This document shows, one piece after another, positions 53,877 to 61,645 of a stretch of 64,000 nucleotides of DNA. The DNA is from Tolypothrix sp. PCC 7910. Its GTDB lineage: Bacteria; Cyanobacteriota; Cyanobacteriia; Cyanobacteriales; Nostocaceae. The translations under genes were made by a program, and so were the position numbers. The notes under the pieces were generated by a model. The model saw only the letters and a list, made by a program, of their open reading frames with translations, was not told where the DNA came from and did no database searches. Each line of letters begins with the position of its first letter. Within the stretch, counting starts at the first letter, position 1. The stretch covers positions 6,325,501 to 6,389,500 of the forward strand of contig NZ_CP050440.1 of NCBI RefSeq assembly GCF_011769525.1, in the 5' to 3' direction.

Positions 53877-54134
53877 ATGTCTCACGAAATCAAAAAGATT
53901 GCTGCTATTGAACTTTCTGAAGATGAACTAGATAACGTTGCTGGTGGTTTTGGTGGAATTGCTATTGGTGGCGGTCAAAATCTTGATTTATTTACCAACA
54001 GCAGCTTCCAACAAAAAAATCTCGCAGTCGGTCAACAAACAATTGCAGGCCCTGGTGGTGCTGGTACCACAACCTTAGTTAACGCTCAAGAAATCTTCAG
54101 CAACGCTGGTCAAGGTTTGTTCGTTGGTAACTAA
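53877..54134 (+). CDS. Double-glycine-leader peptide precursor, unit 5 (core type B)
   Basis: 85 residues. Type B core with two changes (Lys7 in the leader, GGIAIGGG). It ends FVGN, lacking the last Ala of the other units because the sequence after the Asn codon diverges. This marks the right edge of the array. Otherwise as unit 2. Confidence 0.85.
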   Translation: MSHEIKKIAAIELSEDELDNVAGGFGGIAIGGGQNLDLFTNSSFQQKNLAVGQQTIAGPGGAGTTTLVNAQEIFSNAGQGLFVGN

Positions 54135-54148
54135 TTCTCTTCATTAAC

Positions 54149-54184
54149 AACCTGGTTTGGTCACTATTTCATCAACACCAGGTT
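54149..54184 (+). promoter_or_regulatory. Intergenic hairpin 5, end of the peptide array
   Basis: AACCTGGT (54149-54156) pairs with ACCAGGTT (54177-54184), with a shorter 20-base loop. Inner closing pair T-A as in hairpin 1. No T tract follows, so it is not a standard terminator. Confidence 0.65.
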
Positions 54185-54323
54185 ATTGGGGGAGGCTGAG
54201 GAGCAAAAGCGTTATTGTTCAATGCCTTTTATGTCCGCCAGCCACCCTCGCTCCCCTAGTTCGCCTCAAAAAAACAATTTTTTAACCGAATAGCAAATCA
54301 GTATCCTAATATATACAGATAAA

Positions 54324-54358
54324 AAGACTTGGAGTTAAATTATTTATCTCCAAGTCTT
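54324..54358 (-). terminator. Terminator of the pyruvate dehydrogenase E2 gene
   Basis: AAGACTTGGAG (54324-54334) pairs with CTCCAAGTCTT (54348-54358), an 11-bp stem. On the minus strand the run TTTTT follows. It lies about 35 bases beyond the E2 stop. Confidence 0.75.
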
Positions 54359-54390
54359 AAAAGTAATTTTCTTTTATTAAAGAATCTTTG

Positions 54391-55704
54391 TTACATAGTC
54401 AAAGATTGTGGATTAGTCTCAATCAACTTAGCTAAATCTTGCAAGAATGCAGCAGCATGAGCACCGTAAATAATACGATGGTCTGAAGTAATATTTACCT
54501 GCATTTGTTGACGTACCCCAAACAAACCATCAGCGGTTGCTACAACTTGCGGACGGGATGCACCAATCGCTAAAATTGAACCTTGCCCAGGTGGTAAAAT
54601 TGCATCAAATGTATCTACACCAAACATCCCCAAGTTGGACACGGTAAATGTGCCACTGTTGTATTCGTCTGGTTGCAGTTGTTTTGCTCTAGCACGTTCT
54701 ACTAAAGACTTCCAACTGCGGGATAGGGAATAAAGATCTACTATGTCTGCATTCTTTAATACAGGTGTAATCAATCCGCCATCATCCATTGCTACAGCTA
54801 CGGAAATGTTGATGTCAGAATGATAAACAATTCCTTGATCGGAATAGCTAGCATTGAGTAGCGGGTGTTTTTGCAACGTTACTGCTACGGCTTTTGCCAG
54901 TAGCGCTGTCATTGTTACCCCTTTGGACTTCACCTGCTTATAGAGCTTGTCTAGTGCATCGGTGGTAATTGTGTAACCCACACGGAAAACAGGTACAGAT
55001 AAGGTAGCTACCATATTCCGTACTACTGCATTTTGGAAAGTAGTTAGAGGTACTACCTGACCAGGGACAGCGCTAGCAACTGCGGGAACAGGCGCAGCTG
55101 CAGGTGCAGCCGTCTTAGCTGGTGGTGCAACTGGAGCGGTTGTTGGTACAGATGGTGGCGGTGTAATTGGTGCGCTAGCGGCTGGCTTACCTTTATTTGC
55201 AGCAGCTTCCACATCTTCAGCAACAATACGACCGTAGGGGCCACTGCCTTGAAGCGTCTTTAAATCAACTTTTAACTCTTTTGCCAATTTGCGGGCCCGT
55301 GGAGAAACTACGAGCCTTCCTTCTTTGTGGTTTGAGCCGTTTTGAGACGCTAAGACTGGTGTTCCAGCAGAAACAGCGGCGGCGACTGGTTGAGGCGCAG
55401 CAGGAGCAGGAGTAGCAGCGCTACTAGAATTAGCAGCAGCCTTAGCAGCTTCGATTTCAGCTTCCGTTTCTACAACGAAAGCGATCGCATTTCCTACAGC
55501 CGCACTTTCACCAGCTTGCACTAAAATGTGAGCCAGATATCCTTCATAGAAGGATTCCACATCCATATCTGCCTTATCTGACTCGACAACCACCACTGTT
55601 TCGCCTTTTTCCACTTTATCGCCTGGAGACTTTACCCAAGAGACAATTTTGCCTTCGGTCATGGTGGAACTCAGCGCCGGCATAAATACTTCGTAAATGC
55701 TCAT
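54391..55704 (-). CDS. pdhC: Pyruvate dehydrogenase E2, dihydrolipoyllysine acetyltransferase
   Basis: 437 residues. The lipoyl domain is at 1-75, with Lys44 in VVESDKADMDVES as the lipoylation site. An Ala/Pro linker (about 85-130) leads to the E1/E3-binding domain (about 135-170: VSPRARKLAKELKVDLKTLQGSGPYGRIV in outline), a second Ala/Pro linker (about 175-220) and the catalytic domain to 437. The catalytic end reads TSDHRIIYGAHAAAFLQDLAKLIE. The His of DHR is present but the usual Asp of DHRxxDG is Tyr, a form I recall from plastid-type E2. It transfers acetyl groups to CoA within the complex. E1 and E3 genes are not adjacent. Confidence 0.93.
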   Translation of the reverse strand: MSIYEVFMPALSSTMTEGKIVSWVKSPGDKVEKGETVVVVESDKADMDVESFYEGYLAHILVQAGESAAVGNAIAFVVETEAEIEAAKAAANSSSAATPAPAAPQPVAAAVSAGTPVLASQNGSNHKEGRLVVSPRARKLAKELKVDLKTLQGSGPYGRIVAEDVEAAANKGKPAASAPITPPPSVPTTAPVAPPAKTAAPAAAPVPAVASAVPGQVVPLTTFQNAVVRNMVATLSVPVFRVGYTITTDALDKLYKQVKSKGVTMTALLAKAVAVTLQKHPLLNASYSDQGIVYHSDINISVAVAMDDGGLITPVLKNADIVDLYSLSRSWKSLVERARAKQLQPDEYNSGTFTVSNLGMFGVDTFDAILPPGQGSILAIGASRPQVVATADGLFGVRQQMQVNITSDHRIIYGAHAAAFLQDLAKLIETNPQSLTM

Positions 55705-56120
55705 AGGGTGGTTTCAGAATCAATGAATTTTATGGACTTTAACAGCTTTCACCAGATCGAATTGTATCTTGGTGTGAGAATTTTCGGTTCAGGATTTTTG
55801 GAGATTGGGGATCGGGGATTGGGGATTAGGGATTAGGGACTGGGGACTGGGGAAATAAGGGAGAAGCTAATTACCATTACCCATTACCCATCCCCAGGAA
55901 CTTAAAGCTAAGACGAAAGTCTATATATAAATGCAATTCTCAAGGGTTCCTATATGATGCAATTGCGATCGCGTAAGTTGGTTATATATCTTTATTTTCA
56001 GCGGGATCGCTCACTAGGGCAAGAAGTTTGACCACAATCCCAAGGTAGAAGCTCAGCGGTGAGGCTTCCATTTACAATTCAAAATTGATAATTTACTGTT
56101 TGAAATTCTTGTTTAATTTT
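55705..56120. other. Repeat-containing intergenic region
   Basis: About 415 bases with GGGGATTGGGGATTAGGG-type repeats (55803-55852) and a C-rich arm (ATTACCCATTACCCAT near 55875). GGTTCCTATATGATGC near 55946 resembles a half terminus of the MITE-like family. No gene recognised. Confidence 0.45.
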
Positions 56121-56669
56121 ATGTCAGTAAAGTGGAAATTGTTCTTGATTTTGATACTCAGTATGTTTGCCACTACTGGCGCTGGAGTTTATCTTTTCCA
56201 AAACCAGCAATTTACAACTAGTGTTGATATAAGTCATGGACAAACTCAGCAGGTAGCAGCAACTCAGATATCTCAGAATCTTGCAACTGAACCAGAGCGT
56301 ATCCACTATAAAACTATACCTCTAGAAAGTATTAACTCGAATCTTCAAGGTAGCGATCCGGCTACATTGGCCCTGAATGCATTTGAGGAAACGGCATCAG
56401 ATGTAGGAACGCGTAAGGTAGAAGTAGTATATCCGCAACGCAATCAGGCTTTAGTGACAATTACGCAAATTTCTCATAGTGATAATTTAGTTGGTGCAGT
56501 TAAATATCGGTTTGAGATGGCTACCTTCGGGCGATCGCTGTTAGTAAGTTCCCCTCCTGTATGGCAAATTGTCTGGGCTGGCTCTCAAGTACAATGTTTC
56601 AGTGGAAATAGCTCTAGAAAGAATTTCACTCAGACTTGTCAACCATCCTATCGAGAGCTCCGAAATTAA
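56121..56669 (+). CDS. Membrane-anchored protein, unknown function
   Basis: 182 residues from ATG 56121 (MSVKWKLFLILILSMF); the frame is open 12 codons further upstream. A single N-terminal hydrophobic helix (about 5-25) probably anchors it with the remainder outside. The mature part has a beta-rich domain at about 60-160 (RKVEVVYPQRNQALVTITQI, VKYRFEMATFGRSLLVSSPPVWQIVWAGSQVQC) and two Cys near the end. No family recognised. Divergent from the ferredoxin gene by a convergent spacer of under 70 bases. Confidence 0.6.
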   Translation: MSVKWKLFLILILSMFATTGAGVYLFQNQQFTTSVDISHGQTQQVAATQISQNLATEPERIHYKTIPLESINSNLQGSDPATLALNAFEETASDVGTRKVEVVYPQRNQALVTITQISHSDNLVGAVKYRFEMATFGRSLLVSSPPVWQIVWAGSQVQCFSGNSSRKNFTQTCQPSYRELRN

Positions 56670-56736
56670 TATTTAGTCCGAAAAACTGCTTTCAACCCCT
56701 AACTTTTAGGTAGTAGAAGAAGAATTAGGTGATACC

Positions 56737-57024
56737 TTATTTAAATTCTCTAATCTCTAAATTTCCTGTAATGTATATTTGACAGGCTAATCGTATATTA
56801 GGATAATTAGGCGCTAATGTATCTAACATTTCCTGTTCATCTAGTTGGGGAGGAGAAATTTCACCAATCACCTCAACTAAGCAAGTTCCGCAAATACCAG
56901 TTCGACAACCAAACAATACAGGTGAATTTTGAATTGTTAAATGCTCAGATAAATTTTGATAAGGTTGCAGATTTATGGGGGGATAGTTAGTTCCCGGAAA
57001 GGATATTTTACAAAGTTCAGACAT
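56737..57024 (-). CDS. Plant-type 2Fe-2S ferredoxin
   Basis: 95 residues. Cluster ligands Cys-x4-Cys-x2-Cys in GCRTGICGTCLVEV and the fourth Cys in RLACQIYI. The fold is shortened at its N-terminus compared with photosynthetic ferredoxin. It may be a specialised electron donor for the Rieske oxygenase or diiron enzymes a few kilobases upstream on the same strand. Reductase not seen. Confidence 0.88.
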   Translation of the reverse strand: MSELCKISFPGTNYPPINLQPYQNLSEHLTIQNSPVLFGCRTGICGTCLVEVIGEISPPQLDEQEMLDTLAPNYPNIRLACQIYITGNLEIREFK

Positions 57025-57184
57025 AATTCATCAATTCACCCACAGGGACACAAACATACAATCTCTACCACTGAAAAGCCTGCGATCGCACAATTGTAAA
57101 TCTGCAATTAAATAAGTAGGATTAGGCATACAATTTGCACATTGTATACCCAATCAATTTTATTTACTTAGCTGGCTTTTTTCG

Positions 57185-57394
57185 TCAAACATCAACATTT
57201 ATCTGTTCTATCTGTCTAGCAGCTTTCTCCCACAGCTTTGCTGAATGTTCGTCTTGCCAATGAGTTCTCAAATTTTCTGCTTTTTTGTGGCATAAGCGCT
57301 CTAACATTTCTAAAATTGCAGATAATGTCAATTTATCAAGTAATGTTTCTAGAATCTCCATATATTCTTTGTGCATGATATCTACCTCTGGCAT
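57185..57394 (-). CDS. Small helical protein in the oxygenase cluster
   Basis: 69 residues from ATG 57394 (a GTG two codons earlier is possible). It is all-alpha and charged, with HKEYMEILETLLDKLTLSAI and LERLCHKKAENLRTHWQDEH patterns. No domain recognised. Between the ferredoxin and the AurF-like gene on the same strand, so it probably belongs to the same transcript. Confidence 0.6.
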   Translation of the reverse strand: MPEVDIMHKEYMEILETLLDKLTLSAILEMLERLCHKKAENLRTHWQDEHSAKLWEKAARQIEQINVDV

Positions 57395-57455
57395 GTCCAC
57401 TGATATATTCTGACAAAAGCTATGTAGATAACTTTTGTTTTATCAAATATATAGA

Positions 57456-58643
57456 TTAAGATTTATTTCCATATTGATAATTTTGAAACCTTTGAAAAGC
57501 ACTTTTTTGAGTTGCTAGATATCGAGTCAGGGAATTAGCTGCCATGATTGACATTTCTCGATTCTGCTGCCAAAGATAATCAAGCTTTTCTACATATACT
57601 TTATAAGATGCCATCGCTTCTTGATGGGTTGAAAAACTACGATGCAATCCTTCAGACTCTTCTGTAAAACAGCGACGCATCATTTCTTTAGCATCATTAT
57701 CGCTCATAGAAAAAATTGGCGATCGCAACAATTTATAAATCTTGCCATACAGTGCCGGATCGTACCAGAAAATCCCGTTAATCGCTGCTGAAAAGTGAAA
57801 GTGATCGCGCTGACAGCCAAGCAATCCTAAATTAGCAACTAGGCTCTCAAATGCCGTTGGTGCGGGCAGGCAGGTAACGACATCGTGAGATATAATTGTC
57901 GAACTATTAAAGTGAAAGCTTTCATCTAGAAAGTGGTAGTAAGAGATTTTTGCAGGAATAGGCGCAGTTTCGGGATGAGGATGTTTCTGATAATAATTGC
58001 TGAGTTTATGCTGGACTAATTTACCATTCAGCGTCCGCACGCCTCTGACTGTGAAATATTGACAAGCTAAAAATGTATTATTTGCAGAAATCAATCCAAA
58101 GTATTGCAGTTGAATTTTTTTCCACCAAGTTTTGAGAGCGTTTGTGTCAGCAAAAACCATTGTTTCTGTAAACGGGCCGCGCATGGGGTAAGTAAAGATG
58201 AGTTCTCCAAATAATTTTTGTTCAACCTGTTTAGCAGTTGTGCGAAAAGCATTAATATGCGCTCTTTCTTGGGAAGATTCTAAATCTAAAGTATCGCAAA
58301 TTAAGCGGAAATCTTCGTGAGCATAAAGTCCGGCTGCGCTCGTTTGATTAAAATATATAGTGGCAATTTCAGCAGAAACAATTTGTGAGTAGTATGCTAC
58401 CCAGTAAAGGTGATTTAAAATTATACGCTGATGTGGGCTAGATTGTTCCCATAAAGCTGTACCGTAGAGTAGAGAGAATTCTTCGGGATTCCAATACTCG
58501 TTTTGACAATCTTCATAGCGAAAATTAGCGGTTGCTTCATCCATCAAAGCAGTATGGTCTTGCTGTTTATTGCGGCTGTGGTTAATTTGTAATTTCCGAT
58601 AAATGGTTGGATTTTCTGTTAACTGGTGAATAGTATTTGTCAT
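57456..58643 (-). CDS. AurF-like diiron protein
   Basis: 395 residues, mainly helical. Candidate iron ligands follow the AurF/PABA N-oxygenase pattern: Glu92 (VSAEIATIY), Glu126-x2-His129 (ERAH), and His237-x3-Glu241-x2-His244 (HFLDESFH). The spacing matches the known family arrangement (E, ExxH, HxxxExxH). I do not find the fourth carboxylate (AurF Glu196 position) in the expected region, which reads ISANNTFLACQ. The enzyme might oxidise an amine or C-H bond of a small molecule. Its neighbours, ferredoxin and Rieske oxygenase, suit an O2-dependent pathway. Confidence 0.6.
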   Translation of the reverse strand: MTNTIHQLTENPTIYRKLQINHSRNKQQDHTALMDEATANFRYEDCQNEYWNPEEFSLLYGTALWEQSSPHQRIILNHLYWVAYYSQIVSAEIATIYFNQTSAAGLYAHEDFRLICDTLDLESSQERAHINAFRTTAKQVEQKLFGELIFTYPMRGPFTETMVFADTNALKTWWKKIQLQYFGLISANNTFLACQYFTVRGVRTLNGKLVQHKLSNYYQKHPHPETAPIPAKISYYHFLDESFHFNSSTIISHDVVTCLPAPTAFESLVANLGLLGCQRDHFHFSAAINGIFWYDPALYGKIYKLLRSPIFSMSDNDAKEMMRRCFTEESEGLHRSFSTHQEAMASYKVYVEKLDYLWQQNREMSIMAANSLTRYLATQKSAFQRFQNYQYGNKS

Positions 58644-58828
58644 AAAAAAATTTATAGATAGAATTCTTTAAACATGAGGTAAAAACCAATACTAAAAAGG
58701 GAAGAAGGGATTAAATTACTGTATCTATTTTATTTGTAGCCTATGGCGTGGCGTTGTTTATGCTTTGATTATTGTGCAAGATGTAAAGTAGAAGATAAGC
58801 ACAAGTCACAAAACTTACCAAAATCGCT

Positions 58829-59578
58829 ATGAGTCTTTTTTGTCTAGTTCACGGTGCGTTTCAAGGCGCTTGGTGTTGGGATTTGTTAATTCCTTATTTA
58901 GAAGCCCAAGGCCACAAAACAATAGCAATGGATTTGCCAATTGAAGATGCATCTGCAAGTTTATTGCAATTTGCTGATGTAGTACTTCAAGCGCTACCAA
59001 AAACTGATGATGATATTGTTTTAGTTGGTCATTCAATGGCTGGTACCTTTATTCCTCTTGTGGCTGAAGTACATCAAGTACGTCAATTGGTATTCCTGAA
59101 TGCCCTGATTCCATACCCTGGAATTAGTACAATTGATCAATTTTCTCATAACCTTGATGGGGATAGTCTTAAATCATTAAATTACGAACCAAAAGATGTA
59201 AGTAAACTTGCACAATTTAATGATGAACCTGATATGTTTAAGCCGGATTCTGTTGGTAGAGACTATTCAGAGAAAGCAGTATTGATTGAACTTTTCTATC
59301 ACGATTGTGAACCAGATGTAATGCACTGGGCGCTTGTAAAAAGTCGTTCACAGCAATCAATGGCATATATTTTTGAGTCTAATCCTTTGAAAGATTTACC
59401 AAAAATAGAGTGTAGATATATTGTTTGTACTGATGACCGAATAATTTCTCCAGCATGGTCACGCTACGCTGCACGTAAGCGTTTGGGCGTTGATGTTATT
59501 GAAATGCCTGGAGGACATTGTCCCCATTTGTCTCGTCCTGCTGACCTTGCCTCCATATTGACTAATTTTGATTATTAA
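58829..59578 (+). CDS. Alpha/beta hydrolase (esterase/hydroxynitrile-lyase-like)
   Basis: 249 residues. LVHGAFQGAWCWDLLIPYLEA is the oxyanion-hole region. The nucleophile elbow is GHSMAGTF with Ser, and the acid lies in CTDDRIISPAWSR with His in GGHCPHLSRP. This is the SABP2/hydroxynitrile-lyase-like branch with a lid of 60-80 residues. The likely substrates are small esters. It is convergent with the ferritin-like gene, and their stop codons overlap by four bases (59575-59578). Confidence 0.88.
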   Translation: MSLFCLVHGAFQGAWCWDLLIPYLEAQGHKTIAMDLPIEDASASLLQFADVVLQALPKTDDDIVLVGHSMAGTFIPLVAEVHQVRQLVFLNALIPYPGISTIDQFSHNLDGDSLKSLNYEPKDVSKLAQFNDEPDMFKPDSVGRDYSEKAVLIELFYHDCEPDVMHWALVKSRSQQSMAYIFESNPLKDLPKIECRYIVCTDDRIISPAWSRYAARKRLGVDVIEMPGGHCPHLSRPADLASILTNFDY

Positions 59579-60492
59579 TACACACATTTATCAAGTGGGA
59601 GTGGTTGAAATGCGCCGCGTTCGTCTAAAGCTTGTATAATAGCTTCTGCAGATGCACCACGCATGAGCGATCGCAATTTCTCTAATCTGCTTCCACTGTG
59701 GGTTTGTGTATCAAGTTCTTCAAGGATTTGGATTTTTTGCGATCGCGTCAGATGTCCTTTTACTTGTTCAATGGCTGATAGAACTCTTTGCGGCCCTACC
59801 TGTACCATAGATAGAAAGCTGGCTAAAACCTCGATTGCAGCTGCTTTACTTGCTGCCGAAACAGGATTGCGGTTAAATAGCATTGTGCCTGTACCATGAT
59901 GGCGAGATTCTGCTTGGAGAAAGCTTGAGAAAATTTCGCTTAAAATGGGATGATCACACTCTTTAGACAAGCGGCGGTAATGGCTTAACCCCCATCCTTC
60001 TAAAACTACTTGCAGCACAAACAACAATACTGTTTTATCTGCACTTTCCACTACTTCTGTTAATAAATTCAGAAATGGATCATTGCTAGTAGTAGATGCA
60101 ATTTCTGGTAAAAAATTAATGATTTGGCTGAGGTGAGTAGCTTCATCAGCGCTAAAGAGTGCATAAAGCATTCGCTCTTCTACTGTTTCGGCTAACAATA
60201 CCATTTTTGCCATGTAACCAACGCCAGCTTTCTCAATAAAATAAGATTCTTCTAATAAGCTGTGATTGGTAAACTGAAGTATGGCAGATTGTTCATCTAA
60301 ACTCGCTTGTTGAAAAATTTGGACTTGATGTAAATTGAAAAATTTTTCATCCCAATAATTTAATTGTGGCAGTGAAGTCTTATCGTTTTGATTAGGTAAT
60401 GCGGCTATAAGTATCCGCCGCAATTTATCATCATAATTTATGTGTGGTAAATCGATTCCGGCAATTTTATATGACAAATCAATGTTTTTCAT
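59575..60492 (-). CDS. Ferritin-like diiron protein
   Basis: 305 residues from ATG 60490-60492, 14 bases inside the end of the Rieske gene. The four-helix bundle provides Glu87 (IEKAG), Glu117-x2-His120 (DEATH), Glu165 (LEGWG) and Glu195-x2-His198 (AESRHH), the complete E-ExxH-E-ExxH pattern of a ferritin-like diiron centre. The C-terminal 100 residues are helical. Translational coupling with the Rieske gene suggests one pathway or complex. The reaction is unknown; oxidase or desaturase chemistry is plausible. Confidence 0.75.
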   Translation of the reverse strand: MKNIDLSYKIAGIDLPHINYDDKLRRILIAALPNQNDKTSLPQLNYWDEKFFNLHQVQIFQQASLDEQSAILQFTNHSLLEESYFIEKAGVGYMAKMVLLAETVEERMLYALFSADEATHLSQIINFLPEIASTTSNDPFLNLLTEVVESADKTVLLFVLQVVLEGWGLSHYRRLSKECDHPILSEIFSSFLQAESRHHGTGTMLFNRNPVSAASKAAAIEVLASFLSMVQVGPQRVLSAIEQVKGHLTRSQKIQILEELDTQTHSGSRLEKLRSLMRGASAEAIIQALDERGAFQPLPLDKCVY

Positions 60493-61528
60493 GTTCACAT
60501 AAAGATACAGGTGAAGTAGGAGAATCAACAGTTTCCCAAGTTCCCCAATTTAAAGCTTTTTGCTGATTGACGTGCTGAATAAATTGCAGAATTGACTGAT
60601 CTGCTTTAGTAGGTGTTTTTAAATCAAATTTAATAGTTTGAAATACTTGGGTATCACCTTTAGCAAAGTAATTACCAACCTGCTGTGTTAGCCACAGTAA
60701 TACACGATTTACACTCCATCCTAAAAACCCATTGCGTTTAGGAGTTACTAAGATTGTTTGCCCTTCAGTTTTGCCATCCTCTAACATTCGCAACGCAAAG
60801 ATAATATAGAAGTGTAGAAAATCTGGCCCTAGTGTTACAGTCCCAGTGCTGCCATACCAATAGCACATACTATAAGTAACTTGATTGCGATACAAGGGAC
60901 GAATCAGGCGGATTAACCAGGAATCATCGCCTCCCCTTGTAATGTTGCTGAAGGTAATAGCATTAGGGTTGAGGTTTTGGGAATCAAAGACAATTTCTAA
61001 AGGCAGATTATGTACTGTATTGAAATGGTGAGCATCAATTGCATTAATTAATAACACATTGGGATGAGAATTTTTAACAAACCGGGTTCCTAATATATAG
61101 TCACATTCTACATTTTCTAGTTCCGGTACAAAAGGTAATTTACTTGGCTTATCCTCTCCTAACCAAACCCAAATCATGCCATATTTTTCTGCTGTTGACC
61201 AAGTTTTGATACACACAGGTAAGGCTTTTCCTAAAGAAGGAACCTCTACACAAATTCCGCGCTCATCATATTTCCAATTATGAAAAAAACAGCGAATTCC
61301 TTCACCTTCTACTTTACCTTCTGCTAAATGTGCGCCCATGTGCGGGCAATAAGCATCCACTGCTATTACTTTTCCACCGGCTCCGCGATAAATTGCTAGA
61401 TTTCTACCCAGTAGGGTTACAGCTTTTACTTTGCCAATCTTTAACTTTTTTGATGGTAATGCCCAATACCATCCCTCAACAAATAGTTTCGGATTATTAA
61501 AAATAGAGCTTGGGCTAGTAGAATGCAT
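60479..61528 (-). CDS. Rieske non-heme iron oxygenase
   Basis: 349 residues. Rieske ligands: Cys61-x-His63 (CPHMGAHL) and Cys80-x2-His83 (CFFHNW). Catalytic iron ligands: Asp165-x2-His168-x4-His173 (AIDAHHFNTVHNL). No C-terminal CxxC and no membrane helix, so it differs from the PaO-type protein at 48546. Substrate unknown; a ring-hydroxylating or demethylating role is possible. It overlaps the downstream ferritin-like gene by 14 bases and may take electrons from the ferredoxin at 56737. Confidence 0.88.
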   Translation of the reverse strand: MHSTSPSSIFNNPKLFVEGWYWALPSKKLKIGKVKAVTLLGRNLAIYRGAGGKVIAVDAYCPHMGAHLAEGKVEGEGIRCFFHNWKYDERGICVEVPSLGKALPVCIKTWSTAEKYGMIWVWLGEDKPSKLPFVPELENVECDYILGTRFVKNSHPNVLLINAIDAHHFNTVHNLPLEIVFDSQNLNPNAITFSNITRGGDDSWLIRLIRPLYRNQVTYSMCYWYGSTGTVTLGPDFLHFYIIFALRMLEDGKTEGQTILVTPKRNGFLGWSVNRVLLWLTQQVGNYFAKGDTQVFQTIKFDLKTPTKADQSILQFIQHVNQQKALNWGTWETVDSPTSPVSLCEHEKH

Positions 61529-61577
61529 ATAATGATTTGAATTAGAAAATATATATGATTTAAATTAATTGATTGGT

Positions 61578-61605
61578 GGTGCGTTACGGCGAAGCCTAAC
61601 GCACC
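61578..61605. repeat. REP-like palindrome between two same-strand genes
   Basis: GGTGCGTTA (61578-61586) pairs with TAACGCACC (61597-61605), with an inner GGC/GCC stem and GAA loop. It matches the hairpin part of the dispersed repeat at 1761-1838. No T tract; possibly an mRNA-stability or attenuation element. Confidence 0.65.
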
Positions 61606-61645
61606 CTACAACTTAACTATCTACGCCTATTTCATCTCAGTTAAT

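Larger units (their letters stand above)
52392..54184 (+). repeat. Five-unit tandem repeat of peptide gene plus hairpin
   Basis: Five units begin at 52392, 52761, 53133, 53505 and 53877, spaced 369, 372, 372 and 372 bases. Each unit carries a gene of 255-258 coding bases, a spacer hairpin and a conserved leader region with CTCATTAAATTGCAAGGAAT-type text before the next ATG. The spacers are as well conserved as the coding sequence, so this is recent duplication and/or continuing conversion. Confidence 0.95.

Noticed and set aside
52392-54134. Array read as a CRISPR or as tandem satellite
   Set aside because: Unit length is about 370 bases, each unit is a coding gene with a ribosome binding site, and there are no short spacers.
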